Both the position numbers and the translations under genes were made by a program. From NCBI GenBank assembly GCA_033675545.1, contig JAWDGP010003608.1:234501-298500 (forward strand): a stretch of 64,000 nucleotides of DNA. Reading direction: 5' to 3'. The stretch comes from Elysia crispata (lineage: Eukaryota > Mollusca > Gastropoda > Plakobranchidae). The notes below the pieces were generated by a model. It did no database searches and was not told the origin of the DNA. It saw nothing but the letters and a program-made list of their open reading frames with translations. Positions 12,305 through 26,149 of this stretch are shown here, one piece after another (position 1 is the stretch's first letter; each line of letters opens with the position of its first letter).

Positions 12305-15300
12305 CTAACGATAAAGCTTTTACCCTAGCAATCAGACATGTTGCTGTGCTCCACCCACTACCTTGACTGACGATAGAGCTTTGGACCCTTAAGCTCAGAC
12401 ATGTTGCTGTTCTGTGCTCCACCCACTACCTTGACTGACGATAAAGCTTTGGACGCTAAATCTCAGACATGTTGCTGTTCTGTGTTCCTCCCGCTACCTT
12501 GACTGACGATAGAGCTTTGGACGCTAAAGCTCAGACATGTTGCTGTTCTGTGTTCCTCGCGCTACCTACACTAAGAATAAAACTTTTACTCAGACATGTT
12601 GATGTTCTGTGTTCCTCCCGCTACCTAACTAAAAATAAAACTTTTACTCAAACATGTTGATGTTCTGTGTTCCTCCCACTACCTAACTAAAAATAAAACT
12701 TTTACTCAGACATGTTGATGTTCTGTGTTCCTCCCACTACCTAGACTGATAAAGCTTTGGACCCTAGTACTCAGACATGTTGCTGTTCTGTGCTCCTCCC
12801 ACTACCTTGACTGATGATAAAGCTTTGGACCCTAGTACTCAGACATGTTGCTGTTCTGTGTTCCTCCCACTACCTTGACTGATGATAAAGCTTTGGGCCC
12901 TAGTACTCAGACATGTTGCTGTTCTGTGTTCCTCCCACTACCTTGACTGATGATAAAGCTTTGGACCCTAGTACTAAGACATGTGGTTGTACTGTGTTCC
13001 TCCCACTACCTAGACTGATAAAGCTTTGGACCCTAGTACTCAGACATGTGGTTGTACTGTGTTCCTCCCACTACCTAGACTGATAAAGCTTTGGGCCCTA
13101 GTACTCAGACATGTTGTTGCTCTGTGATCCACCCACTACCTAGACTGATTATAAAGCTTTGGACCCTAGTACTCAGACATGTGGTTGTTCTGTGTTCCTC
13201 CCACTACCTTGACTGATGATAAAGCTTTGGACCCTAGTACTCAGACATGTGGTTGTACTGTGTTCCTCCCACTACCTTGACTGATGATAAAGCTTTGGAC
13301 CCTAGTACTCAGACATGTGGTTGTACTGTGTTCCTCCCACTACCTTGACTGATGATAAAGCTTTGGACCCTAATACTCAGACATGTGGTTGTACTGTGTT
13401 CCTCCCACTACCTTGACTGATGATAAAGCTTTGGATCCTAGTACTCAGACATGTGGTTGTACTGTGTTCCTCCCACTACCTTGACTGATGATAAAGCTTT
13501 GGACCCTAGTACTCAGACATGTGGTTGTACTGTGTTCCTCCCACTACCTTGACTGATGATAAAGCTTTGGACCCTAGTACTCAGACATGTGGCTGTTCTG
13601 TGCTCCACCCACTACCTTGACTGATGATAAAGCTTTGGACCCTAGTATTCAGACATGTGGCTTTTCTGTGCTCCACCCACTACCTTGACTGATGATAAAG
13701 CTTTGGGCCCTAGTACTCAGACATGTGGTTGTACTGTGTTCCTCCCACTACCTTGACTGATGATAAAGCTTTGGGCCCTAGTACTCAGACATGTTGTTGT
13801 TCTGTGCTCCAGCCACTACCTTGACTGATGATAAAGCTTTGGGCCCTAGTACTCAGACATATTGTTGTTCTGTGCTCCACCCACTACCTTGACTGATTAT
13901 AAAGCTTTGGGCCCTAGTACTCAGACATGTTGTTGTTCTGTGTTCCACCCACTACCTAGACTGATTATAAAGCTTTGGACCCTAGTACTCAGACATGTGG
14001 CTGTTCTGTGCTCCACCCACTACCTTGACTGATGATAAAGCTTTGGACCTTAGTACTCAGACATGTGGCTGTTCTGTGCTCCACCCACTACCTTGACTGA
14101 TGATAAAGCTTTGGACCCTAGTGCTCAGACATGTGGCTGTTCTGTGCTCCACCCACTACCTTGACTGATGATAAAGCTTTGGACCCTAGTACTCAGACAT
14201 GTGGCTGTTCTGTGCTCCACCCACTACCTTGACTGATGATAAAGCTTTGGACCCTAGTACTCAGACATGTGGCTGTTCTGTGCTCCACCCACTACCTTGA
14301 CTGATGATAAAGCTTTGGACTCTAGTATTTAGACATGTGGCTGTTCTGTGCTCCACCCACTACCTTGACTGATGATAAAGCTTTGGGCCCTAGTACTCAG
14401 ACATGTGGTTGTACTGTGCTCCTCCCACTACCTTGACTGATGATAAAGCTTTGGGCCCTAGTACTCAGACATGTTGTTGTTCTGTGCTCCACCCACTACC
14501 TTGACTGATGATAAAGCTTTGGGCCCTAGTACTCAGACATGTTGTTGTTCTGTGCTCCACCCACTACCTTGACTGATGATAAAGCTTTGGGCCCTAGTAC
14601 TCAGACATGTTGTTGTTCTGTGCTCCTCCCACTACCTTGACTGATGATAAAGCTTTGGGCCCTAGTACTCAGATATGTGGTTGTACTGTGCTCATCCCAC
14701 TACCTTGACTGATGATAAAGCTTTGGGCCCTAGTACTCAGACATGTTGTTGTTCTGTGCTCCAGCCACTACCTTGACTGATGATAAAGCTTTGGGCCCTA
14801 GTACTCAGACATATTGTTGTTCTGTGCTCCACCCACAACCTTGACTGATTATAAAGCTTTGGGCCCTATTACTCAGACATGTTGTTGTTGTGTGCTCCAC
14901 CCACTACCTAGACTGATTATAAAGCTTTGGACCTTAGTACTCAGACATGTGGCTGTTCTGTGCTCCACCCACTACCTAGACTGATGATAAAGCTTTGGAC
15001 CCTAGTACTCAGACATGTGGCTGTTCTGTGCTCCACCCACTACCTTGACTGATTATAAAGCTTTGGGCCCTAGTACTCAGACATGTTGTTGTTCTGTGTT
15101 CCACCCACTACCTAGACTGATTATAAAGCTTTGGGCCCTAGTACTCAGACATGTGGTTGTACTGTGCTCCACCCACTACCTTGACTGATTATAAAGCTTT
15201 GGGCCCTAGTACTCAGACATGTGGCTGTTCTGTGCTCCACCCACTACCTTGACTGATGATAAAGCTTTGGACCCTAGTACTCAGACATGTGGCTGTTCTG

Positions 15301-15712
15301 TGCTCCACCCACTACCTTGACTGATGATAAAGCTTTGGGCCCTGGTACTCAGACATGTGGTTGTACTGTGCTCCTCCCACTACCTTGACTGATGATAAAG
15401 CTTTGGGCCCTAGTACTCAGACATGTTGTTGTTCTGTGCTCCACCCACTACCTTGACTGATGATAAAGCTTTGGGCCCTAGTACTCAGACATGTTGTTGT
15501 TCTGTGCTCCTCCCACTACCTTGACTGATGATAAAGCTTTGGACCCTAGTACTCAGACATGTGGTTGTACTGTGTTCCTCCCACTACCTTGACTGATGAT
15601 AGAGCTTTGGGCCCTAGTACTCAGACATGTTGTTGTTCTGTGCTCCTCCCACTACCTTGACTGATGATAAAGCTTTGGACCCTAGTACTCAGACATGTGG
15701 CTGTTCTGCATT
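12305..15712. repeat. 68-bp minisatellite, about 50 copies
   Basis: The unit contains actcagacatgtggctgttc, ctgtgctcc and ttgactgatgataaagcttt. Nearly every copy carries AAGCTT, a HindIII site. Variants (gg/tt before ctgttc, ggaccc/gggccc, ctccac/ttcctc) recur in blocks. The left edge (12305-12720) holds shorter, more diverged copies. The unit has no long open frame. This is the second-largest array in the window. Confidence 0.97.
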
Positions 15713-16529
15713 GCTCCCAAAGGGCTACACCTAGCACCGTTTGTTGACATTGTAAACATAGACTGGGCAAAGACCTTCACCTTTGCTCACTTAAACGTTT
15801 GTAAAACATTTGTAAACCATTTGATAAACTCAGCCCAGTCCGCCAGCAGTCCCTTGAAAGTAGAAAAAAAAAAGTTACGAGTTAGCCCGTGTCTCTGTTA
15901 TCTGTACAGTTACTTCGTATCTTTGTTACCTCTAGTGTCACCCCGTGTACTATTCGAGGGTTAGAGTCAGAGTATCCATACCAGGCCACGCATTCCGCTC
16001 TTGTTGTTGTGACTTTCTGACAGCTTTTCAGTCTGAACCGCAACACGGTACTCGTGACTCTGAGGCATTGAGTTATTTCTTGTATTTGCAGCTCACCTCA
16101 ACTGTTAATTTTACACTTTTTCAAGTTTCCGTTGATGTAGCTTGCAGGTAGCTGGAGCAATGTTCTCTTGGTGAGACCCCACTCGGAGACCACTTGGTAT
16201 GAAGGATTTATCCTGCAGGCACGGGGCGCCAGCTGACACCCCTCGGGATAGCGAGTGACGCGCGCTACAGGTAGAAGTGAGTCACACTGAGAGAAAGTCC
16301 TGGCGCGGGATACGTAATTAGTTACAGTGAGAGAATGTCCTGGCGAAGGAGAACACAGTCGGATAGGCCGGGAGGCTTGCCTTTTGGAGTCTCGCCAAGA
16401 CAAAGACAACAGTGACACATATCTGAAGGATGGCGGACAAAATTATTGACACTAGTCCTGGTTTCAAAGTTGCATATTACCTGCACTTCATATCTCGGCC
16501 AATGATACAAGAAAAATTTCATTACCATC
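15713..16529. other. Unique sequence, nothing recognised
   Basis: No tandem repeat. Open frames of up to about 106 codons on both strands show no known domain. Part of 16160-16400 is GC-rich and could belong to an unidentified interspersed repeat. Confidence 0.4.
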
Positions 16530-17699
<1,170 letters not shown>

Positions 17700-17812
17700 C
17701 CAGCACAGCCCCGCACAATCCCGCACAACCCCGCACATTTCCGCACATTCCCGCACTGTCTCGCACAATTCCGCACAGTATCGTACAACCCCGCATAGTC
17801 TCGCCCTATCGC
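17700..17812. repeat. Decanucleotide array, about 11 copies
   Basis: The trinucleotide GCA recurs every 10 bp in words such as cccgcacaat, ccgcacattc and tcgcacaatt. The copies are diverged but keep a strict 10-bp spacing. Confidence 0.85.
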
Positions 17813-18035
17813 CCACCTTAGAGATGTTTTGAAGACGAGGATAAGGTGCCTAAGCTTGACTAGATCTTCTGCAAAACCTCTAAAATGACTCATGATCAGC
17901 GGTACGTAGGTCGTGTGCGAAAGCTCAGTAATGTTTTTGCGCTGTGCGTGTACGCCTGGCCGCACTCAGCCAGTCTGATCCACAAACGTCTGCTGGTACA
18001 TACTCACTTGGCAGCTGCACGGGAGTCCTGTTATA

Positions 18036-18840
18036 TAGTCGATCTATCAGAAGTCAAACGAAATTTTGTGTCATTGTCTTTCTATCAAAAATCAAACGAA
18101 ATTTTGTATGATTGTCTTTCTATAAAAAATCAAACGAAAATTTGTATGATTGTCTTTCTATCAAAAATCAAACGAAATTTTGTGTCATTGTCTTTCTATC
18201 AAAAACCAAACGAAATTTTGTGTCATTGTCTTTCTATCAAAAACCAAACGAAATTTTGTGTCATTGTCTTTCTATCAAAAACCAAACGAAATTTTGTGTC
18301 ATTGTCTTTCTATCAAAAACCAAACGAAATTTTATATTATCGTTTTTCTATCAACATCCAAACGAAATTTTATATGATTGTCTTTCTATCAAAAACCAAA
18401 CGAAAATTTGTATGATTGTCTTTCTATCAAAAATCAAATGAATTTTTATGTGATTGTCTTTCTATCAAAAACCAAACGAAATTTTGTATCATTGTCTTTC
18501 TATCAAAAGCCAAACGAAATTTTGTATCATTGTCTTTCTATCAAAAACCAAACGAAATTTTACATCACCGTTTTTCTATCAACATCAAAACGAAATTTTA
18601 TATGATTGTCTTTCTATCAAAAACCAAATGAAATTTTATTTCATTTTCTTACTATCAAAAAACCAAACGAAATTCTATATCATCATTTTTTTTATCAAAA
18701 TTCAAACGAAATTTTTTATTGTTTTCTTTCTATCAAAAAACCAAACGAAATTTTACATTATTATCGTCCTTTCTAGAAACCAAGAGATTTTTAATATTAT
18801 TGTTTTGTCGGAAGAAACCAAACGACAATTTTATATTACT
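18036..18840. repeat. 38-bp minisatellite, subfamily A, about 21 copies
   Basis: The unit contains ttgtctttctatcaaaaacc and aaacgaaattttgtgtca. A 38-bp period uses all three frames, and because the unit has no stop in these frames, three overlapping + strand frames give a 38-residue super-repeat. I read this as a by-product. The right end grades into subfamily B. Confidence 0.95.
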
Positions 18841-19500
18841 GTCGTCTATCAGAAACTTAAAGAGAGTCTTACAATATTTTCGGCTTTTAGAAACTTAAGG
18901 TGAGTTTTATATAATTGTTAAGTATCAGAAACTTAAGGAGAGTTTTACATTATTACATTATTGTTAGCTATCAGAAATTAAGGACAGTTTTATATTATTT
19001 TCCATTATCAAAAACTTAAGGAGAGTTTTATATTATTGTCCACTATCAGAAACTTAAGGACAGTTTTACATTATTGTTAGCTATCAGAAACTAAGGACAG
19101 TTTTATATTATTTTCCACTATCAAAAACTTAAGGAGAGTTTTATATTATTGTCCACTATCAGAAACTTCAGGGCAGTTTTACATTATTGTTAGCTATCAG
19201 AAATTAAGAACAGTTTTATATTTTTTTCCACTATCAAAAACTTAAGGAGACTTTTATATTATTGTCCGCTATCAGAAACTTAAGGACAGTTTTACATTAT
19301 TTCTAACTATCAGAAAATTAAGGAGAGTTTTACATTCTTGGTAACTATCAAAATCTTAAGCAGAGTTTAACATTATATTTAACTATCAAAATCTTAATGA
19401 GAGTTTTATCTTATTGTCAATTATCAGCAACTTAAGGAGAGTTTTATATTATTGTCCACTATCAAAAACTTAAGGATAGTTTTATATTATTGTCTTTCCG
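18841..19500. repeat. 38-bp minisatellite, subfamily B, about 17 copies
   Basis: The period is still about 38 bp, but the unit now reads aacttaaggagagttttat and attattgtccactatcag. It aligns with subfamily A over ctatcaaaaac and ttttatatt-attgtc, so A and B share an ancestor. Transitional units lie at 18760-18900. Confidence 0.92.
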
Positions 19501-19536
19501 TCCCAAACCAAATGTAGATGATTAGACAGAGAGGTA

Positions 19537-19685
19537 GATGAGAGATAGATAGATAGATAGAGAGAGAGAGGTTGTAATTATTTTTTTAATGAGAGAAAGG
19601 CGGGGAGAAGAGAGTATTTACTATTATTGTTAGACTCATCAGACAGAATGGTGATGGAAACAGGGAACAGAAGGCTGGGTGAATG

Positions 19686-19725
<40 letters not shown>

Positions 19726-19793
19726 AAGAGAGAAAAAGAGAGAGAGACTGAGAAAGAGAGAGAGAGAGACTGAGAAAGAGAGAGAGAGAGAGA

Positions 19794-19842
<49 letters not shown>
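19537..19842. repeat. GATA and GA microsatellites
   Basis: A short GATA run (about 19543-19562) and a longer interrupted (GA)n tract (about 19688-19841) surround about 120 bp of unique sequence. Confidence 0.9.
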
Positions 19843-19845
<3 letters not shown>

Positions 19846-20084
19846 TTCTAAAATCAATGTGCAATGATGTGAATATGTTGTATTTAGAAGTTGTTTTTTG
19901 TGAACACTGGACTAGAGAAACAGTTGCATCATTGACCCTCAGACTCAATATGTCTTTCATGCACTGGATTCGATTCGATTTTCCAAATGGCCCGAAAATG
20001 TAAATACAGATCTGTGAGATCAAATCATATACCAGTGAAGCAATAAAATGCGCTCGTCAGAAAATGCATTGCTTCATGATGTCT

Positions 20085-21120
20085 TACATCGTGCACTGTC
20101 TGGATCTCTTACCTAATGTACTGTCTGAGTCTCTTACTTCATGTACTGTCTGGATCTCTTACCTAATGTACTGTCTGAGTCTCTTACTTCATGTACTGTC
20201 TGGATCTCTTACCTAATGTACTGTCTGAGTCTCTTACTTCATGTACTGTCTGGATCTCTTACCTAATTTACTGTCTGAATCTCTTACCTCATGCGCTGTC
20301 TGGATCTCTTACACAATTTACTGTCTGGATCTTTTACCTCATGTGCTGTCTGGATCTCTTACCTAATTTACTGTCTGGATCTCCTACCTCATGTGCTGTC
20401 TGAATCTCTTACCTCATGTGCTGTCTGGATCTCCTACCTCATGTGCTGTCTGAATCTCTTACCTCATGTGCTGTCTGGATCTCTTACCTAATTTACTTTC
20501 TGAATCTCTTACCTCATATACTGTCTGGATCTTTTGCCTCAGGTGCTGTCTGGATGGATCTCTTACCCAATTTACTGTCTGGATCTTTTACCTCATGTGC
20601 TGTCTGGATCTCTTACCTAATGCACTGTCTGGATCTCTTACCTCATATACTGTCTGGATCTTTTACCTCATGCACTGCCTGAATCTCTTACCTCAGGTGC
20701 TATCTGGATGGATCTCTTACCTCATGTGCTGTCTGGATCTCTTACCTAATTTACTGACTGGATCTTGTACCTCATGTGCTGTCTGGATCTCTGACCTAAT
20801 TTACTGTCTGGATCACTTACCTCATGTACTGTCTGGATCTTTTACCTCATGCACTGTTTGGATCTTATATCTCGTGTACTGTCTGGATCTCTTACCTCAT
20901 GCACTGTCTGGATCTTATATCTCGTGTACTGTCTGGATCTCTTACCTAATATACTGTCTGGATCTCTTATGTCATGTACTGTCTGAGTCTCTTACCTCAT
21001 TTACTGTATGGATCTCAAATCTCTTGTTCTCTATGAATCTTTTTTCTCATGTAATGTCTCGATCTCTTACGTCACGTTATTTCTGAATATCTTATTGTAT
21101 GTCATGTCTGTATATCTTAC
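20085..21120. repeat. 25-bp minisatellite, about 41 copies
   Basis: The unit is built from tcttacctcatgtgctgtct plus ggatc, with variants tcttacctaatttactgtct and tcttacttcatgtactgtct. Blocks of alternating variants suggest 50-75 bp higher-order units. Two copies carry a 4-bp duplication (ggatggatc). Confidence 0.95.
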
Positions 21121-21420
21121 CTCATGATTGTAGTGTATGGATTTTTTAACCATGCAATATTTGGATCTCTCATCTCATCTATTAACCATGTAATGTTTGG
21201 ATCTCTTGTCTCATATATTACCATACAATATTTGGATCTCTTATCTCATGTACTAACCATGCAATGTTTGGATCTCTTATCTCATGTACTAACCATGCAA
21301 TGTTTATATCTCTTATCTCATGTATTAACCATGCAATGTTTGGATCTCTTATCCTCTATAATATCCATGTACTATCTGGATCTCTAATTTCATATATCAT
21401 GCATGTTATGTTTGGATCTA
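21121..21420. repeat. 36-bp derivative of the 25-bp array, about 8 copies
   Basis: Copies read tcttatctcatgtactaacc then atgcaatgtttggatc. They match the 25-bp unit with about 11 extra bases (accatgcaatg-like) inserted after the tgtact word. The new, longer unit was then amplified. Confidence 0.9.
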
Positions 21421-21589
21421 CAATGCCGAAGTTGCTGGAAATCCCGGAATATTTGACTTATGAAAACTGTTTGCCTTGACGTCCATGACGGCTCCGCCTG
21501 TCCACCTTCTCTCTAATCCATTTAAAGTTTTGTACGAGGGTCGCAAAGATTTCAGCACACAGCGAGAAAGAAACACTTCCTGAGCTAGT

Positions 21590-22738
21590 TACACCATTCG
21601 AATCTCGGGTTCCGCCACTAGTGCAAAGAAAACAGGCACCTCAGTGATACCATTGACATCTCGGATACTGTCTCTAGTCTAAAGAAAACAGGCACCTCAG
21701 TGACACCATTGACATCTCGGATACTGTCTCTAGTCTAAAGAAAACAGGCACCACAATAACACCATTGGCATCTCGGATACTGTCACTAGTCTAAAGAAAA
21801 CAGGCACCCCAGTGACACCATTGACATCTTGGATACTGCCACTAGTCTAAAGAAAACAGGCACCTCAGTGACACCATTGACATTTCGGATAATACCACTA
21901 GTCTAAAGAAAACAGGCACCTCAGTGACACCATTGACATTTCGGATACTGCCACTAGTCTAAAGAAAACAGGCACCTCAGTGACACCATTCATATTTCGG
22001 ATACTGCCACTAGTCTAAAGAAAACAGGCACCTCAGTGACACCATTGAGATTTCGGATAATGCCACTAGTCCAAAGAAAACAGGTACCTCAGTGACACCA
22101 TTGACATTTCGGATAATGCCACTAGTGCAAAGAAAACAGGCACCTCAGTGACACCATTGACATTTCGGATAATGCCACTAGTCTAAAGAAAACAGGCACC
22201 TCAGTGACACCTTTGACATTTCGGATAATGCCACTAGTCTAAAGAAAACAGGCACCTCAGTGACACCATTGACATTTTGGATAATGCCACTAGTCTAAAG
22301 AAAACAGGCACCTCAGTGACACCATTGATATTTCGGATAATGCCACTAGTCTAAAGAAAACAGGCACCTCAGTGACACCATTGAGATTTCGGATAATGCC
22401 ACTAGTCTAAAGAGAACAGGCACCTCAGTGACACCATTGAGATTTCGGATAATGCCACTAGTCTAAAGAAAACAGGCACCTCAGTGACACCATTGACATT
22501 TCGGATAATGCCACTAGTCTAAAGAAAACAGGCACCTCAGTGACACCATTGACATTTCGGATAATGCCACTAGTCTAAAGAAAACAGGCACCTCAGTGAC
22601 ACCATTGACATCTCGGATACTGTCTCTAGTCTAAAGAAAACAGGCACCTCAGTGACACCATTGATATTTCGGATAATGCCACTAGTCTAAAGAAAACAGG
22701 CACCTCAGTGACACCATTGACATCTCTGATACCGCCAT
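21590..22738. repeat. 57-bp minisatellite, about 20 copies
   Basis: The unit contains gccactagtctaaagaaaac and aggcacctcagtgacaccat. ACTAGT, a SpeI site, occurs in most copies. The two ends carry the tcggatactgtctc variant and the middle carries tcggataatgccac; the first variant reappears once at about 22612. Confidence 0.95.
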
Positions 22739-23617
22739 GACTAGGTAAAAGGGAAGAAATACCTCAGATCTTGAGTAGAGAGGTGCGCCTTGCCCCTAGT
22801 ACGTCTAGTCTTCTATCTAGTCCTGGCCCTGCTTCAACGTTTGAATCATTCATTGCGAGTCCCATTTCGTCCATATTCTGTTTCGATTTTCTCTTCATAA
22901 ATTCAAGTTCTGTGCAGACAGATAAAAACTAGCATCCGACTCGAAAAGCTACAGAACAAATAGATTGTGGGTGAGACAAGCTCGACTCGATTTAGCAAAA
23001 CGATTTTTTCTTGGTCATCAAAATACGCCAGTAGACGCATTAAAATCCCTTAATTCCCCCAAGCAGCGTCCTAAATCTTGCTTTATTAAATTCAAACCGG
23101 TTCTTATGGGCGTTCCATTAGGGCAGACGGGAGACAACTGAGCCCGCCAGAATCTCCGGTAACAGAATTCTTTACCCTTGGCTTGCAGGGAAGATGCAAG
23201 AAGTACACGGTGTTGAATATTGAAGACTGCGATTCTATTTATTTTTTTTTTTAAATATCATTGTTGAATATTGCAGGAAGGGTTTTGCTGGTAACGTCCA
23301 CAGTTTGGGGGTTTATATTTGAGCTGTTGCTTTAGTTGGTGTATCGGCGAATACTTTACAACTTTATCAGTGTCGTTCTTATTAATTACAAAACCCATTT
23401 TGATCAGTGTCGTTTTTTATTAACCACACAAAACAGTTTCATAAGTGTCGCTGTTATTAATTACAAAACCCACTCCTAAAATTTTCTATTGTAAAAGCAA
23501 CTTTCTTTTCACTCATTAGGGTTTTTCTATGCGATCAGAAATGGAGAAAGCTTCGCGCACACTCACTACATCTTGATCTGATTGATTCCAAATTTTTTTT
23601 TTCGTTGTCGTTTTTGT
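22739..23617. other. AT-rich unique sequence
   Basis: Contains a weak three-copy repeat of atcagtgtcg/ttattaattacaaaaccca words at about 23365-23475. No gene is recognised. Confidence 0.5.
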
Positions 23618-23790
23618 TGCTTCTTCTTCTTCTTCTTCTTCTTCTTCTTCTTCTTCTTCTTCTTCTTCTTCTTCTTCTTCTTCTTCTTCTTCTTCTTCTT
23701 CTTCTTCTTCTTCTTCTTCTTCTTCTTCTTCTTCTTCTTCTTCTTCTTCTTCTTCTTCTTCTTCTTCTTCTTCTTCTTCTTCTTCTTTCT
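23618..23790. repeat. (CTT)n microsatellite, about 56 copies
   Basis: A nearly perfect trinucleotide array. It is open in several frames, giving poly-Phe and poly-Leu on + and poly-Glu and poly-Arg on -. These are artefacts. Confidence 0.97.
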
Positions 23791-23819
23791 TCTTCTCTTT
23801 CCACTTCTTCTTTTTCTCT

Positions 23820-24010
23820 TGGAGCCCTGGTGGCTGTAGGGTTAGACCGCCCACCCTTGACAACTGCCGGTTTGAGCCCCATGAAGTCGGCGGTTGAGTT
23901 TCTGACTGATTTTTTTCAGTTTTGACCTGTCTTGCGGAGCCTTGTTAGATGGGCAGAAAAGGCGTATCAATGCCATGTTGTATACAGACTAAATCAAACT
24001 TAATCAAACA
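23820..24010 (+). mobile_element. tRNA-derived SINE, partial
   Basis: The 5' part resembles a tRNA gene: an A-box-like word (tggctgtagggttag, from 23831) is followed 38 bases later by a B-box-like word (ggtttgagcccc, 23869-23880). This is the Pol III promoter layout of tRNA-derived SINEs. The (CTT)n tract lies directly before it. The 3' limit is unclear. I do not call a functional tRNA because the stem pairings are poor. The word ggttagaccgc is shared with the 76-bp array at 26150-26555. Confidence 0.55.
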
Positions 24011-24120
24011 TTCATAATCTTTCCTTTCTTTGCTTTTCTTCCTCTTCTCTGTTTCCTTTCCTCTTCCTTTAGCTTCATTTGTCACTCTATTGTGTCCTCA
24101 ATTTTTTTTCCTTTCTTTCA

Positions 24121-24144
24121 TCTTCTCTCTCTCCCTCTCTCTTT

Positions 24145-24223
<79 letters not shown>

Positions 24224-24290
24224 CTATCCCTCTCTTTCTGTTTCTATCTATCTATTTATTTATCGATCGATCGATCTATGTCTTCTAGCT
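24121..24290. repeat. (CT)n with flanking tetranucleotides
   Basis: Pure (CT)n at about 24152-24217, followed by TTTC, CTAT, TTTA and (GATC) words up to about 24280. Confidence 0.95.
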
Positions 24291-24924
24291 ATCTCTTTCT
24301 CTTGTTTTCTCTGCATTTCTCGAATTGTGCCGATCTGATTTTCCCTCAAACAAACCCCAAAATAGCGAGGGTGGCTAGTCAGTGGAAACTTGATCAAACA
24401 CCAGATTAATATGGATGAGTCTTGGCAAGGACGATTCCTCAGCTCTTTTCATAAACCACTGCCCTTCTCTGGGCAAGCACTTTCTCTGTGAAGGAAGCGG
24501 AAATCTCGCTGTTTACGCGCTGAAAGAGACCAGTCACGGCAGATTACTCCTGCCCACAGCGGAACGCTTCGCCTAATAGTTAATTTGGATTCTTCTTGTG
24601 AGATAGAGTGTCTACACCACACTCGCCGCTGACTCACCAGCATATCTAATGTTGGGGCTGTACCGTGTACGGTCTAATGTGAGCAAACTGGTTCAGAATT
24701 AGGAGCGATAATCGGAAGAGGAAGTCAGTAGTACGACAGATGACCGGATAAGGAACTCAGTACTAAGAAAGAAACCGCAAGGTAAACATAGTTGAAGCAG
24801 AGACAACCGGAACAGGCACCTAGACGGTGGTAAGTTCCCTGTTGACCATGAAGAGTGCACAGACCAAAAACTGCCCTGTTGAAGAAAACTCTTGTGACAT
24901 AGAGTGTGTTCGTGTTGCCGCGTG
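24291..24924. other. Unique sequence, nothing recognised
   Basis: Frames of 60-80 codons on the - strand have no recognisable domain. No gene or RNA is supported. Confidence 0.45.
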
Positions 24925-26040
24925 CCACTGCAGCGCGCTTCTCAGTGATGTGTAAGGCAGACATAAGTCAATAGAATAGGAAAAAATCTGTGTGTGTTCT
25001 TCTCAGTGATGACTGTGTAAGGCAAACACAAGTCAATAGAACAGGAAAAATCTGTGTATGTTGTTCTCAGTGATGTGTAAGGCAGACACAAGTCAATAGA
25101 ACAGGAAAAATCTGTGTATGTTGTTCTCAGTGATGTGTAAGGCAGACACAAGTCAATGGAATAGGAAAAATCTGTGTGTGTGTGTGTGTTGTTCTCAGTT
25201 ATGTGTAAGGCAAATAGAAGTCAACAGAACAGGAAAAATCTGTATGTATTGTTCTCTGTGATGAGTAAGGCAGACACAAGTCAATAGAACAGAAAAAATT
25301 TGTGTGTGTGTGTTGTTCTCTGTGATGTGTAAGGGAAACATAAGTGAATAGAACAGGAAAAATCTCTGTATGTTGTTCTCCGTGATGAGTAAGGCAAACA
25401 CAAGTCAATAGAACAGGAAAAATCTGTGTATGTTGTTCTCCGTGATGAGTAAGGCAAACACAAGTCAATAGAACAGGAAAAATCTGTGTGTGTGTGTGTG
25501 TTGTTCTCTGTGTGTGTAAGGCAAACATAAGTGAATAGAACAGGAAAAATCTCTGTATGTGTTGTTTTCAGTGATGTGTAAGGCAAACACAAGTCAATAG
25601 AACAGGAAAAATCTGTGTATGTTGTTCTCAGTGATGTGTAAGGCAAACATAAGTGAATAGAACAGGAAAAATCTGTGTGTGTGTGTGTTGTTCTCTGTGA
25701 TGTGTAAGGCAAACATAAGTCAATAGAACAGGAAAAATCTGTGTATGTTGTTCTCAGTGATGTGTAAGGCAAACACAAGTCAATAGAACAGGAAAAATAT
25801 GTGTGTGTTGCTTCTCAGTGAATTGTAAGGCAGACATAAGTCAGTAGAATAGGAAAAGTCTCTGTGTGTAAGACAAACACAAGTCAATAGGACAGGAAAA
25901 ATCTCTGTGTGTCTGTGAGATCCAAACATTGCATGGTTAGTGCCTCTCAGTGATGTGTAAGGCAGACAGAAGTCAGTAAAACAGGAAAAGTCTCTGTGTG
26001 TAAGGCAAATACAAGTCAATAGAACCGGAAAAATCTGTGT
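24925..26040. repeat. About 60-bp minisatellite with embedded (TG)n, about 17 copies
   Basis: The unit contains tgtgtaaggcaaacacaagt and caatagaacaggaaaaatct, followed by a variable TG run. Unit length varies mainly because the TG run grows or shrinks. The right end (25800-26110) has shortened and rearranged copies. Confidence 0.95.
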
Positions 26041-26149
26041 GTGTGATCCATGTACTTCAGCACGCTTCTCAGAAATGTGTAAGGCAGACAGAAGTCTGCC
26101 TTACACAGGAAAAGTCTCTGTGTGTGAGACCCATGTACGCGAGCAGCAG

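Noticed and set aside
12305..15712. CRISPR-like regular array
   Set aside because: Units are contiguous tandem copies without unique spacers, and the window is eukaryotic.
23516..23882. Poly-Glu and poly-Arg frames
   Set aside because: (CTT)n read on the - strand; composition artefact.
23820..23890. Functional tRNA gene
   Set aside because: A-box and B-box words are present, but I could not find convincing acceptor or anticodon stems, so a SINE head fits better.
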